Assembly (NCBI RefSeq): GCF_006716425.1
Contig: NZ_VFOZ01000001.1
Location: forward strand, 4,774,001 to 4,838,000
Source: Actinoallomurus bryophytorum
Lineage (GTDB): Bacteria; Actinomycetota; Actinomycetes; Streptosporangiales; Streptosporangiaceae
Reading direction: 5' to 3'
Length of the DNA stretch: 64,000 nucleotides
Positions 8,521-17,792 of this stretch are shown one piece after another (positions within the stretch are counted from its first letter, which is position 1; every line of letters starts with the position of its first letter). Position numbers and translations under genes: made by a program. The notes under the pieces were generated by a model. The model saw nothing but the letters and a program-made list of their open reading frames with translations. It was not told the DNA's origin and searched no databases.

Positions 8521-9338
8521 TCCCCGCACGGTTCGTGTACCGGCGCGCCGGTACGGCGGAGGAGGCCCTGAGCCTGCTCGCCGAGCACGGCGACGACGCG
8601 AAGGTCATCGCGGGCGGGCACTCACTGCTCCCGCTGATGAAGCTGCGCCTCTCCGTGCCGGAGTTCCTCGTCGACATCGGCCGCGTGCCCGACCTGTCCT
8701 ACATCCGCGGTGAGGACGACCACATCGCGATCGGCGCGCTCACCCGCTACCACGACCTCGAGCACTCCGACCTGCTCGCCGAGGAGCTGCCGCTGCTCGC
8801 CAACGCCTCGGGCAAGGTCGGAGACCCCCAGGTGCGCCACCGCGGCACTATCGGCGGTTCGATCGCCCACGGCGACTCCGCCTCGGACGTGCCGGCCGTC
8901 GTCCTGGCCCTGGACGGGGTCCTGGTCGTCTCCGGGCCGTCGGGCGTACGTGAGATTCCGTCGGGGGAGTTCTTCCGCGGCCCGTTCGAGACGGCGCTGG
9001 AACCCGACGAGCTGCTCACCGAGATCCGCCTGCCACGACCGGCCTCGCCGGCCTGGTCGTTCCAGAAGCTCACCAGCCGCGCGATCGACTGGGCCATCGT
9101 GGCCGTCGTCGTCCAGGGCGAGTCGGTGGCGCTGGTGAACATGGGGTCGACGCCGCTGCGGGCGACGGCCGTCGAGCGCGCGCTGGCCGACGGCGCCGCG
9201 ATCCCGGACGCCGCGGCCCAGGCGGCCGAGGGCACCTCGCCCTTCGCCGACCGCAACGCCGGCCCGGACTACCGCCGCCACCTCGCACGCGTCCTGACCC
9301 GCCGCGCCCTGGAGGAGGCGGCCACCCGCGCGGGCTGA
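8517..9338 (+). CDS. molybdenum hydroxylase medium (FAD-binding) subunit
   Basis: 273 residues of the CO_deh_flav family. FAD contacts are in [14 protein letters not shown] near residue 32 and in [17 protein letters not shown] near residue 115; the C-terminal CO_deh_flav_C domain ends the protein. It passes electrons from the FeS subunit to the final acceptor. Start ATG overlaps the preceding stop (ATGA). Its stop directly abuts the stop of the convergent CorA gene, leaving no room for a separate terminator. Confidence 0.92.
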   Translation: MIPARFVYRRAGTAEEALSLLAEHGDDAKVIAGGHSLLPLMKLRLSVPEFLVDIGRVPDLSYIRGEDDHIAIGALTRYHDLEHSDLLAEELPLLANASGKVGDPQVRHRGTIGGSIAHGDSASDVPAVVLALDGVLVVSGPSGVREIPSGEFFRGPFETALEPDELLTEIRLPRPASPAWSFQKLTSRAIDWAIVAVVVQGESVALVNMGSTPLRATAVERALADGAAIPDAAAQAAEGTSPFADRNAGPDYRRHLARVLTRRALEEAATRAG

Positions 9339-10385
9339 TCAGAGCCAGCCGCGGCGTTTGAACATCCGGTACAGCACGAGTGAGCCCAGCGCCATCAGGG
9401 CGAGCGCGAACGGGTAGCCGTCGACCCAGTGCCGTTCGGGCATGTGGTCGAAGTCCATGCCGTAGACCGTGCCGACGAGGGTGGGAGCGAAGAAGACCGC
9501 CGCCCACGCGGAGATCTTCTTGAGCTCCTCGTTCTGGGCGTAGCTGGCCTCGGTCAGCCGCTTGGCCTCCTCCGTCTGCGCCTGGCCGATCAGCGTGGCC
9601 TTGATGGTGAGGACGGTCTGGTAGAACTCGATCACGCCCTGGAGGTACTCGCGCTCGCCGTCGGCGACGCCGCGGATCCGGTCGAGCTGGTCGGCCATGT
9701 CGGTCACCAGCGGGCGCCCGGCCGCCGAGATGCGGGTGAGGCTCTTCATCCGCTCATAGCTCCCCGCGCCCAGCGCGCCCATGGTGCGGACCGCGAGCAG
9801 GCTGTGGCGGGCACGGAACAGCTCGTTGAGGAACTCCTCCGGGTCGTCGACGTTCCCGCCGGTGACCTGCTGTTCGAGCCGCCAGATGTCGCTGGTCACC
9901 GTCTCGACGTACGCCTCCTGGCTGCGGGTCACGGCGGAGACGATCGCGTGCGAGAGCTCCCACGGAGTGGCCGGGCGCAGCCGCCCGGCCTGGATCCGAC
10001 GCAGGACGGCGGCGGTCTCGCGCAGCGCCGCCTCCGGAGGGACCACCGGGTTGAGGGGACCGTGCACGGTCACCAGGTAGTTCCGTCCGACGAACTGGTC
10101 CAGCTCGAGGTAGTGCACGTGACCGCGCTCGCCCCGCTCCGGTGTGTGCAGGACGACGAACACGTGATCCGGGTACGCGTGCATCTTGGCCACGCGGTTG
10201 CGCTCGACGCATTCGTGGATCGCCATCGGGTGAAAGCCGAACACCTCGGTCAGCACCTGCGTGCCCCGGGCGTCGCAGCTCGGAATGTCGACCCAGACCA
10301 GGCCGTCCCCGGCGGCGAGCAGCTCCGCCAGCTCGTCGGCGGAACGCTCCTCGACGCCATCCGCGGTGATCAGTCGAACGTCCAT
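9339..10385 (-). CDS. CorA-family divalent metal transporter with GMD motif
   Basis: 348 residues. A large cytoplasmic N-terminal domain (DIPSCDARGTQVLTEVFGFHP and YLVTVHG are typical) and a long stalk helix lead into two C-terminal membrane segments, ISAWAAVFFAPTLVGTVYGM and YPFALALMALGSLVLY. The selectivity motif that is normally GMN after TM1 reads Y308-G-M-D311-F. Mg2+ (or Co2+/Ni2+/Zn2+) transport is the family role; the Asn-to-Asp change could alter selectivity or direction. Start ATG at 10385 aligns with family N termini; the in-frame upstream extension has no ribosome site. Confidence 0.88.
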   Translation of the reverse strand: MDVRLITADGVEERSADELAELLAAGDGLVWVDIPSCDARGTQVLTEVFGFHPMAIHECVERNRVAKMHAYPDHVFVVLHTPERGERGHVHYLELDQFVGRNYLVTVHGPLNPVVPPEAALRETAAVLRRIQAGRLRPATPWELSHAIVSAVTRSQEAYVETVTSDIWRLEQQVTGGNVDDPEEFLNELFRARHSLLAVRTMGALGAGSYERMKSLTRISAAGRPLVTDMADQLDRIRGVADGEREYLQGVIEFYQTVLTIKATLIGQAQTEEAKRLTEASYAQNEELKKISAWAAVFFAPTLVGTVYGMDFDHMPERHWVDGYPFALALMALGSLVLYRMFKRRGWL

Positions 10386-10461
10386 CCGGCCCACGCTCCT
10401 TCGACCACTGACCCGATCATGCCAAAGGGTCGTGGTGCCCTGCCCGCAGGGGGCAGGCGAA

Positions 10462-10489
10462 CGCCCCGGCACCCGAAGGTGCCGGGGCG
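10462..10489 (-). terminator. terminator of the GH87-like gene
   Basis: Perfect 12-bp stem (10462-10473 with 10478-10489) closed by a CGAA loop, placed 12 bases past the stop codon of the leftward glucanase gene. No U-tract follows, as usual in high-GC actinobacteria. Confidence 0.75.
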
Positions 10490-10501
10490 CGCCGCCTCCC
10501 T

Positions 10502-13402
10502 CTACTGGACGTTGATCGTGAAGGTGGACGTCGTGTTCCTGATGTCCACCGCGTTGTCGCTCAGCTTGAGGTTGTTGAAGGTGGCCGAGCCGACCGCGGG
10601 ACCCTGGCCGGGTTCGGGCAGCTCATTGGCCCAGATCCCGAACCCGGACTTGGCGTCGTACGCGTCTCCGCTCTTGTGCGCGCCGCTGATCGTGATGTTG
10701 GTCAGCACCGTGTCGGTGACCGGGTTCTGTGGCTGGCCTCCGCTGTAGTTGGTCTGGAACATGATTCCGGAGTAGGTCGGATCGATGATGTCCACGTCAC
10801 TCACCCGGATGCCGCGGAACACCTTCGAGGCCGAGAACAGCCAGATCCCGGGGAAGGTCTGCGAGCCCCAGAAGTGGCCGCCGGCCCGCACGATCGAGAT
10901 GTTGCTGAAGTTCGTCGGGTCCGGTCCGAAGCCGTTCATCGGGTAGCCGAAGTCGAGCGAGCTGATGGTGATCCCGGAGTACACCAGGGTGTCGGCGATG
11001 TAGATGTTCTTGAAGGTGTTGTCGTAGCCGCCGTACGCGGCGAGGCCCGCCGCGCGCCACGGCAGGATCGCGGTCAGGTTCTGGAAGACGTTGTTCTTCT
11101 CGTCGGCGCCGCCCGAGTCGATGGCCGAGAACAGCGCGAAGCTGTCATCGCCGGTGGACCGGGCCTCGTCGTTGCTGACCAGGTTGTCCGTGCTGCCGTT
11201 GGTCATGTTGATGCCGTCGGCGAACGTGTCCCTGATCCGCGAGTTGGTGATGGTCATGTTGTCGGTGTTGGCGCCCCAGTACATGCAGACCATGTGCTCG
11301 ACCCACACGTTGTCGATCGTGTCGTTGGCGACGTTGGAGAAGTCGAACACCTTCCCGGGGCCGTCGATCCTCGAGGTGTAGTTGCCGAAGTAGGCGAAGC
11401 CGGAGAACGTCGAGCCGTTCGCCGTCGAGTCGGCACGGATCCCGACGTCGGTGTTCTCCTGCCCGGTGGGTGCCTGGAACTGCGTGTACCAGGGCCCGGC
11501 GCCGACGACCTTGAGCGCCTTGCCGTACACCTGCAGCTTGCTCGACGTCTGGTACGTGCCCGCGGGCAGGTAGACGCCGGTCAGGGTCGGGTCCTGCCGG
11601 GCCTTGTCCAGGGCGTTCTGCACGTCCTGCTGGGCGAACCCGGTGGGCACCGTGTACTTGGACGGGTCGGGGTTGGCGATCGGGGAGACCTGCTCGGTGT
11701 TGATGAAGTCGATCGAGTAGTAGGCCGCCGAGTTGGCCGCGTCCTTCTGCAGCCGGATCTTGTGGCCGGCCGCCACGGTCGTGCCGAGCATGACGTGGGC
11801 CTCGTCGTAGATGTGGCGCGGAGTCGAGTCCGGTGAGTTGCCCGGCCCCGTCTCGTTGCCGTACAGCCACGCGTAGTGCGAGGTCAGGTCGATCGCCTTG
11901 AGGAACGTGCCGTCGACGTAGATGTTCAGCGTCGAGTCGATCCCGCCGCCGCCCGACGCGTCCGGCATGGCGAACCGGGTGACCAGCGTGTTGGTGCTGG
12001 CCTTGGTGGTGAACTCCACGCTGCTGCCCGTGCTCGCCAGCTTGACCGCCCGGCGTCCGGAGGCCTCACCGGCCAGGTCGCCGACCGTACGGTTCGGGCC
12101 GACGACGGTGGCACCGCCGGCGAGGACGCCGTCCTCGGCCTCGTAGCTGTCGTAGGGCATGTTCGCGCCGCGGCCGACGAAGAACGGCGTGGTGCTCGTG
12201 TTGTTCGCCTGCTTGACCGGCAGCTCGTTGGTGTCGTTGGCCAGCACGACCTTGACGGTGTACTTGCCGTTGACGGCGGTCCACGAGCCCAGGGTCACCG
12301 TGCCGGCGGTGGCGCCGGCGGCGATGGTCCCGCTGACCGAGCCGGTGAACGTCTTCACGGTCGCGTTGTTCGCGTCGAGCAGCGTGAGCGTGATGCCGTG
12401 CGAGCCCGAGCCCGAGGCGACGGTGCCCTGGTTCTTCACCGCCACGCTGAACGACACGTTGTTGCCGCTCGCCGGGTTGCCGGGTGTCCAGCTCACCGAC
12501 GAGGCGACCAGGTCGGAGCTGGCGACGGGCGCGACCACCAGCGACGACGGGTTGGTGTAGGAGTTGTTGCTCTCGTTCAACTCCAGGACGGTGTCGGCCT
12601 CGTCGACCTTGCCGGTGAGCTGGTACGTGCCCGCATTACGGGTCCCGATGGACGCCGTCACCGCACTGGACGCGCCCGCCGCGAGTGCGCCGACCGACGC
12701 GGTGCCGACCTTCTGGCCGGCCAGGTAGAAGTTGACGTTGGTCGCGTCGGACGCCGCGGTGCCGGTGTTCTTCACCGTCGCCCGCAGCGAGATCGAGTCC
12801 GTCTCCACCGGTGACGCCGGGGTCCATGACATGTCGCTGATCGTGAGATCGGGAGCCGGTGCCGGCGAGCCCATGACCTGGAACTCCGCGACCTGGCCGC
12901 CGGGCGCGCCCGAGTTGGTGGTGAACTTCAGCTGGACGTCGGCTGCCGTGGCGGAGACGGGGATCGTCACGGTGTTGGCGCCGGAGGACGGGTTGAAGGT
13001 GTAGGACTGCGCGCCGACGAGACTCGTGTAGTTGCCCGAGTGCGCCGCCCGGCCGAGCACCTCGATGGTCTGGGTACGCGTGCCCCAGATCTGATCGGGG
13101 TTCAGCTTGACGACGACGGAGCTGATGGTGGCCTTCGCGCCCAGGTTGACGCTCAGCGTGGCCGGGTAGGCGCCGCCGGCGCTCTCCCAGTAGGTGCCGA
13201 CATTGTTGTCGTTGGCGTTCGTCTCGACGAAGTCGTAGACGTGGGAGGAGGCCGTGATCGGTTTGCCGGCGGCCAGGTTCGTGTCGGCGGCCGCTGCGGG
13301 CTTGGCCGACGCCATCGCGGGTGACGCCAGTCCCAGCGCCGCGAACAGGCTCACCGCGGCGGTTGCTGCGACCAAGCGCAGGCGTACGTACTTCGGTCTC
13401 AT
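10502..13402 (-). CDS. secreted modular alpha-1,3-glucanase-like protein (GH87, mycodextranase-type)
   Basis: 966 residues. Rough layout: signal peptide (1 to about 38, ending AMASAKPAAA); F5/8-type-C discoidin domain (about 41-180); two CARDB beta-sandwich domains (about 187-296 and 297-412); a CBM6/35-like domain starting YDSYEAEDG (about 418-570); and a C-terminal parallel beta-helix (about 580-966). In the helix, TFADGIN (D729) and TGDDSFALFS (D752/D753) match the acidic active-site segments of GH87 glucanases as I recall them. Substrate would be alpha-1,3-glucan of fungal walls or mutan. The ATG at 13402 follows a GAGAGG ribosome site; an upstream in-frame extension lacks a signal peptide. 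It could be a related GH28/GH87-clan enzyme of other specificity. Confidence 0.72.
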   Translation of the reverse strand: MRPKYVRLRLVAATAAVSLFAALGLASPAMASAKPAAAADTNLAAGKPITASSHVYDFVETNANDNNVGTYWESAGGAYPATLSVNLGAKATISSVVVKLNPDQIWGTRTQTIEVLGRAAHSGNYTSLVGAQSYTFNPSSGANTVTIPVSATAADVQLKFTTNSGAPGGQVAEFQVMGSPAPAPDLTISDMSWTPASPVETDSISLRATVKNTGTAASDATNVNFYLAGQKVGTASVGALAAGASSAVTASIGTRNAGTYQLTGKVDEADTVLELNESNNSYTNPSSLVVAPVASSDLVASSVSWTPGNPASGNNVSFSVAVKNQGTVASGSGSHGITLTLLDANNATVKTFTGSVSGTIAAGATAGTVTLGSWTAVNGKYTVKVVLANDTNELPVKQANNTSTTPFFVGRGANMPYDSYEAEDGVLAGGATVVGPNRTVGDLAGEASGRRAVKLASTGSSVEFTTKASTNTLVTRFAMPDASGGGGIDSTLNIYVDGTFLKAIDLTSHYAWLYGNETGPGNSPDSTPRHIYDEAHVMLGTTVAAGHKIRLQKDAANSAAYYSIDFINTEQVSPIANPDPSKYTVPTGFAQQDVQNALDKARQDPTLTGVYLPAGTYQTSSKLQVYGKALKVVGAGPWYTQFQAPTGQENTDVGIRADSTANGSTFSGFAYFGNYTSRIDGPGKVFDFSNVANDTIDNVWVEHMVCMYWGANTDNMTITNSRIRDTFADGINMTNGSTDNLVSNDEARSTGDDSFALFSAIDSGGADEKNNVFQNLTAILPWRAAGLAAYGGYDNTFKNIYIADTLVYSGITISSLDFGYPMNGFGPDPTNFSNISIVRAGGHFWGSQTFPGIWLFSASKVFRGIRVSDVDIIDPTYSGIMFQTNYSGGQPQNPVTDTVLTNITISGAHKSGDAYDAKSGFGIWANELPEPGQGPAVGSATFNNLKLSDNAVDIRNTTSTFTINVQ

Positions 13403-13682
13403 TGCGCCTCTCGTCGTGAACAGCGCCGTCCGCCGGGCAGGCGGCGACGCTTGGAGGGGGCACGTGCCTGGGGGAGGCATGTGGGACGCATCACAGAGGT
13501 TAGATTTCTTGACAACTCAACGCAAGAGCCAAACATTTGGATGCAAAAATCGATCACATGTCCGTGAGGGCGTGGCAGGGCCGTGACCTCGGCGGCTATC
13601 GTTCCTGCGGGGCGATCTACCGGTTCGTCCGCTTTTTCGGAGACCCTTGACTCCGGGGGCCGATCGGAAGGAGGCCGGCCGG

Positions 13683-14435
13683 ATGGCGAAGCAGGTGGCG
13701 TTGGTGACGGGTGCGTCGCGCGGGATCGGGGCCGCGACCGCCCGCCGCCTCGCGCGCGACGGGATGGCCGTGGCGATCAACAGCCGGCCGGAGGAGCGGA
13801 TGGTCGCCCTGGCCGAGCAGGTCGCGGCGGAGATACGGGACGAGGGCGGGACGGCCGCCGTCTATGCGGCCGACGTCAGCGAGGCCGGCGCGGTGGACGC
13901 GATGGTCGGGCGCTGCGAGGCCGAGCTCGGCAGGGTCGGCGTCCTCGTGAACAACGCCATGGTGACCAGGCGCGCACCCTGGAACGAGATCACCGTGGAC
14001 GACTGGGACCGGATCATGGGCGTCAACCTCCGTGGCGCGTTCCTCTGCTCGCGGCGCGCCTTCGCCGATCCGATCGAGGGCGGCGCCATCGTGACGGTCA
14101 GCAGCGTCCTCGCCCGGGTCGGCAAGGCCGACTCGGTGCCGTACGCCACGACCAAGGCGGGGCTCCTCGGATTCACGCGTTCGATGGCGCGTGCCCTGGG
14201 CCCGGCCGGAGTACGCGTCAACGCCGTGATGCCGGGCGCGATACGGACCGAAGAGGAGATCGAGACCACGCCGGACCCGGAGGAGGCCGAGCGCAACGCG
14301 TTCGCGGTCCAGTCGCTCCGGCGGCGCGGCGTGGCCGAGGACATCGCCGGCGTCGTCAGCTTCCTCGCCGGTCCCGACAGCTCCTTCATGTCCGGCCAGA
14401 CCGTGTGCGTCGACGGTGGCTGGGTGCTGTCCTAG
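13683..14435 (+). CDS. FabG-like short-chain dehydrogenase/reductase
   Basis: 250 residues, classical SDR. TGASRGIG binds NAD(P) near residue 12; NNAM follows beta-4; SSV and YATTKAG carry the catalytic Ser, Tyr and Lys; the C terminus has the FabG-like VCVDGGWV. Likely a 3-oxoacyl-ACP reductase or sugar/polyol dehydrogenase, substrate unknown. The ATG at 13683 has a GGAGG site upstream; the in-frame ATG at 13647 lacks one. A TTGACA box near 13509 may be its promoter -35 element. A long hairpin follows its stop by 7 bases. Confidence 0.88.
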   Translation: MAKQVALVTGASRGIGAATARRLARDGMAVAINSRPEERMVALAEQVAAEIRDEGGTAAVYAADVSEAGAVDAMVGRCEAELGRVGVLVNNAMVTRRAPWNEITVDDWDRIMGVNLRGAFLCSRRAFADPIEGGAIVTVSSVLARVGKADSVPYATTKAGLLGFTRSMARALGPAGVRVNAVMPGAIRTEEEIETTPDPEEAERNAFAVQSLRRRGVAEDIAGVVSFLAGPDSSFMSGQTVCVDGGWVLS

Positions 14436-14442
14436 GTCCGAA

Positions 14443-14546
14443 CGCCCACCACCGCCACCACGTGCGGCGGACCCTGGCACAGCGAGCGTGGGGGCGCGAG
14501 CGCCGTTGCGGGGGCGACCAGGGCAGGGTGGTGGCGGTGGTGGGCG
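14443..14546. repeat. 19-bp perfect inverted repeat with structured 66-nt loop
   Basis: Positions 14443-14461 and 14528-14546 are perfect reverse complements (CGCCCACCACCGCCACCAC and its complement). The loop contains a nested CCCTGG/CCAGGG pairing. It starts 7 bases after the SDR stop. Long stem plus structured loop is more than a simple terminator needs; a small RNA, an attenuator-like structure or a decayed mobile-element end are alternatives. Confidence 0.6.
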
Positions 14547-14837
14547 AGCTTGCGACGAGCGGTGGAAGAACCCGCCGCGTAGACGGCGAACGAGCCGCTG
14601 GCCGGGTACGGACGCCGGCGTGCACGGCACCGTGGCCGGAGGGCCGACCTGTGGTCGGTCGCCGGCCCGGCGCCAGGCCTCGGGGACACCCTTGCGTCCG
14701 GTGAGACGGCGCGGCGCTTGGGGAGTGCGTTCGCGGTCACAGTTCCGGTATACGCGGCCTGGCCCCAGAACCCGACAAAGTTCACGAAAGGTTAATCCGA
14801 GTGCGGAAAGGGGTGTCGGGTCACATACGTTGAATCT
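14547..14837. other. intergenic region before the LysR gene
   Basis: About 290 bases with no supportable gene. The last 90 bases, just before the GTG at 14838, are AT-richer (AAGTTCACGAAAGG, GTCACATACGTTGAATC) and probably hold the LysR promoter. Confidence 0.4.
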
Positions 14838-15779
14838 GTGGAACTACGGCAGCTTGCGTCGTTCCTGGCGGTCGTCGAGGAAGGGCAGTTCGCCCGCGCG
14901 GCCACCCGGCTGTTCCTGTCGCCGCCAGCGGTGACGGGACATATCCAGCGGCTCGAACGCGAACTGGGAGTCCAGCTCCTCGAACGCTCACCGATCGCGC
15001 TGACGCCGGCGGGCGAACGTCTCGTACCCCATGCCCGGACCATGCTCGCCGCCGCGAACGCCGCCTCCGACGCGGTCACCGACCTGCACACCGACAGCCC
15101 CTTGCCCCTGCGCGTCGGTGTGATGGCGCCCGGCTCGGCCGAGCTGACGCCCGCCATCCTGCGAGCGTTCCGCAAGGCACAGCCCCAGACACCGATCAGC
15201 GTCGAGAGCCTGAGCTTCGCCGAGCACACCACCGCCCTGACCGAGCACAGGGTGGACGTCGCCTTCGTACGCCCGCCGCCCGACGACGAACGCCTCCGCG
15301 TGGACGTGCTCACCACCGAGCCCCGCGTGCTCATCGTGCCGTCGGCGAACCCGGTCGGCGACGCGGAGTCCGTACGACTGACGGACGTCCTCGACCTGCC
15401 GTTCGTCGGCCTTCCGAAGGGCGCTCCACGGGTCTTCACCGACTACCTGTACTTCGCCTGCGCCCGCAACGGGATGCCGCCCCGCTGCGGCGTGGACCAG
15501 GCCCAGACCATCCAGGACGTGCTCACCAGCGTCTCCGCCGGCCGGGGTACGGGCGCCGCGCTGTACTCCTTCTCGCGCCTCTACCACTGGCCGGGCATCC
15601 GTTTCGTGCCGGTCCTGGACGCGCCGTGGGAGCAGAGCGCGCTGGCCACGCGCAGGAACGACCCGCGCCCGGAGGTACGTGCCTTCCGTACGCTGGCCGC
15701 GACGCTCGCCCGCGACCTCGGCCCCAAGCTCGCCGCCGCCTCGGAGCTGGCCCAGCCGCCCGCGGTCCTGGAGCTCTAG
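14838..15779 (+). CDS. LysR-family transcriptional regulator
   Basis: 313 residues. N-terminal winged HTH: ELRQLASFLAVVEEGQFARAATRLFLSPPAVTGHIQRLE-type segment with LGVQLLER following, and the effector-binding domain from about residue 90 (LRVGVMAPG onward). GTG start at the exact LTTR N terminus. The usual divergent target is missing: the gene upstream (SDR, 13683) points the same way and the ABC exporter downstream is convergent, so the target is unclear. Confidence 0.9.
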   Translation: MELRQLASFLAVVEEGQFARAATRLFLSPPAVTGHIQRLERELGVQLLERSPIALTPAGERLVPHARTMLAAANAASDAVTDLHTDSPLPLRVGVMAPGSAELTPAILRAFRKAQPQTPISVESLSFAEHTTALTEHRVDVAFVRPPPDDERLRVDVLTTEPRVLIVPSANPVGDAESVRLTDVLDLPFVGLPKGAPRVFTDYLYFACARNGMPPRCGVDQAQTIQDVLTSVSAGRGTGAALYSFSRLYHWPGIRFVPVLDAPWEQSALATRRNDPRPEVRAFRTLAATLARDLGPKLAAASELAQPPAVLEL

Positions 15780-15785
15780 AACGCG

Positions 15786-17792
15786 TCAGTCCACCTCCAC
15801 CACGGCCTGGGCGAACTGGGCCGCGTAGAGGCGCGCGTACGCGCCCTCGGCCTTGAGGAGCTCGTCGTGCGTGCCCTGCTCGACGATGCTGCCCGACTCC
15901 ATCACGAGGATGAGGTCGGCGTCGCGGATGGTGGACAGCCGGTGGGCGATGACGAAGCTGGTACGTCCCTCACGCAGGGAGTTCATGGCGTGCTGGATCA
16001 GGACCTCGGTGCGGGTGTCGACCGAGCTGGTCGCCTCGTCCAGGATGAGGATCGCGGGCTTGGCGAGGAACGCACGGGCGATGGTGATCAGCTGCTTCTC
16101 ACCCGTGCTGACGTTCCCGCCCTCCTCGTCGATGACCGTGTCGTAGCCGTCCGGCAGGGTGCGGACGAACCGGTCGACGTACGTGGCACGCGCCGCCGCC
16201 ACGATCTCCTCCTGGCTCGCGCCCTCCGCCCCGTACGCGATGTTCTCGGCGATGGTGCCGCCGAACAGCCAGGCGTCCTGCAGCACCATCCCGGTGCGTG
16301 CGCGCAGGTCCTCACGCGTCATCTCGGCGACGTCGACGCCGTCGAGCGTGATCCGGCCGCCGGTGACCTCGTAGAAGCGCATCAGGAGGTTCACCAGCGT
16401 GGTCTTGCCGGCGCCGGTCGGGCCGACGATGGCGACCGTCTGGCCCGGTTCGACCGCCAGGGACAGGTCCTCGATCAGCGGGATGTCCGGCTTGTAGCGG
16501 AACGAGACGTGCTCGAACGCCACCCGACCGCGTACGTCCTCGTGCCGGACCGGATTCACCGGGTCGGGCTCCTGCTCCTCGGCGTCCAGCAGGGCGAAGA
16601 CGCGTTCGGCCGAGGCGACGCCGGACTGCAGCAGGTTGGCCATGCTCGCCACCTGCGTGATGGGCTGGGTGAACTGCCGGGAGTACTGGACGAACGCCTG
16701 CACCTCGCCCAGCGACAGCGAGCCCGAGGCCACCCGAAGACCGCCGACGACCGCGACGAGCACGTAGTTCAGGTTGCCGATGAACATCATCGCCGGCTGG
16801 ATCATGCCGGAGATGAACTGGGCGCGGAAGCTGGAGGCGTACAGGGTGTCGTTGTGCTTGGCGAAGACCTCGCTCGACTCCTTCTGTCGGCCGAAGACCT
16901 TGACCAGCGAGTGCCCGGTGTACATCTCCTCGATGTGCCCGTTGAGGCGGCCCGTGGTGGCCCACTGCTTGACGAACTGCGGCTGGGCCTTCTTGCCGAT
17001 CCTGGCCGCGACCAGCACCGACACCGGCACTGTCACCAACGCGATGATCGCCAGCAGCGGGGAGATGACGATCATCATGGTCAGCACGCCGACGATCGTG
17101 AGCAGCGAGGTCAGGATCTGGCTCAGCGTCTGCTGGAGCGTCTGGGCCAGGTTGTCGATGTCGTTGGTGACCCGGCTGAGCATCTCGCCGTGCGGCTGCC
17201 GGTCGAAGTAGCCGAGGGGGAGCCGCGCCAGCTTGGTCTCGGCCTGCTCGCGCAGCCGGTACATCGAGCGCTGGACGATGGTGGTGGTCAGCAGTCCCTG
17301 CAGCAGGCCGAGGACGGCCGCGACGAGGAAGAGCGCCAGCACGGTCAGCAGCACCATGCCGACCTTGCCGAAGTCGATGCCGTGCCCGGGCACGAAGTTC
17401 ACCGAGTTGAGCAGGTCCGCGAGGGTGCCCTGGCCGTTGTTCCGCAGGCGGGCGACCACCTCGGCCTTGGTGGCACCGGCCGGGGCCTGGCGGCCGATCA
17501 CACCGGCGAAGATCAGGTCGGTGGCCTGGCCGAGGATCCGCGGGCCCAGCACGGTCGTGGTGACGCTCGCGACGGCCAGCACCAGCGTGACGGCGATGAG
17601 CGGCCGCTCGGGCCGCAGCATGCGCAGCAGTCGCCGGCTCGATCCGCCGAAGTCCAGCGACTTCTCGGTCGACCGGCCGGCCATGAACGCCGCCGGTCCG
17701 CGGGCCGTACCCGGTGCCGGCCCCGGCCCGCGGCCGGGTACCGGCCGTTCGCCGGAACCGGACCCCGAACCGGAAGAGGCGGGGGAGCTCAT
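15786..17792 (-). CDS. heterodimeric ABC exporter, second subunit (TMD-NBD)
   Basis: 668 residues. A low-complexity, Pro/Gly/Ser-rich N-terminal tail of about 40 residues precedes six membrane helices and a C-terminal nucleotide-binding domain. Walker A is GPTGAGKTTL and Walker B ends LILDEATSS with the catalytic Glu intact. The signature motif reads NVSTGEKQ in place of LSGGQ. Together with the degenerate Walker B of the partner this marks an asymmetric heterodimer with one canonical and one degenerate ATP site (as in BmrCD or TM287/288). Substrate probably a drug, lipid or peptide. Start overlaps the partner's stop (ATGA), so 1:1 translation is likely. Confidence 0.9.
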   Translation of the reverse strand: MSSPASSGSGSGSGERPVPGRGPGPAPGTARGPAAFMAGRSTEKSLDFGGSSRRLLRMLRPERPLIAVTLVLAVASVTTTVLGPRILGQATDLIFAGVIGRQAPAGATKAEVVARLRNNGQGTLADLLNSVNFVPGHGIDFGKVGMVLLTVLALFLVAAVLGLLQGLLTTTIVQRSMYRLREQAETKLARLPLGYFDRQPHGEMLSRVTNDIDNLAQTLQQTLSQILTSLLTIVGVLTMMIVISPLLAIIALVTVPVSVLVAARIGKKAQPQFVKQWATTGRLNGHIEEMYTGHSLVKVFGRQKESSEVFAKHNDTLYASSFRAQFISGMIQPAMMFIGNLNYVLVAVVGGLRVASGSLSLGEVQAFVQYSRQFTQPITQVASMANLLQSGVASAERVFALLDAEEQEPDPVNPVRHEDVRGRVAFEHVSFRYKPDIPLIEDLSLAVEPGQTVAIVGPTGAGKTTLVNLLMRFYEVTGGRITLDGVDVAEMTREDLRARTGMVLQDAWLFGGTIAENIAYGAEGASQEEIVAAARATYVDRFVRTLPDGYDTVIDEEGGNVSTGEKQLITIARAFLAKPAILILDEATSSVDTRTEVLIQHAMNSLREGRTSFVIAHRLSTIRDADLILVMESGSIVEQGTHDELLKAEGAYARLYAAQFAQAVVEVD

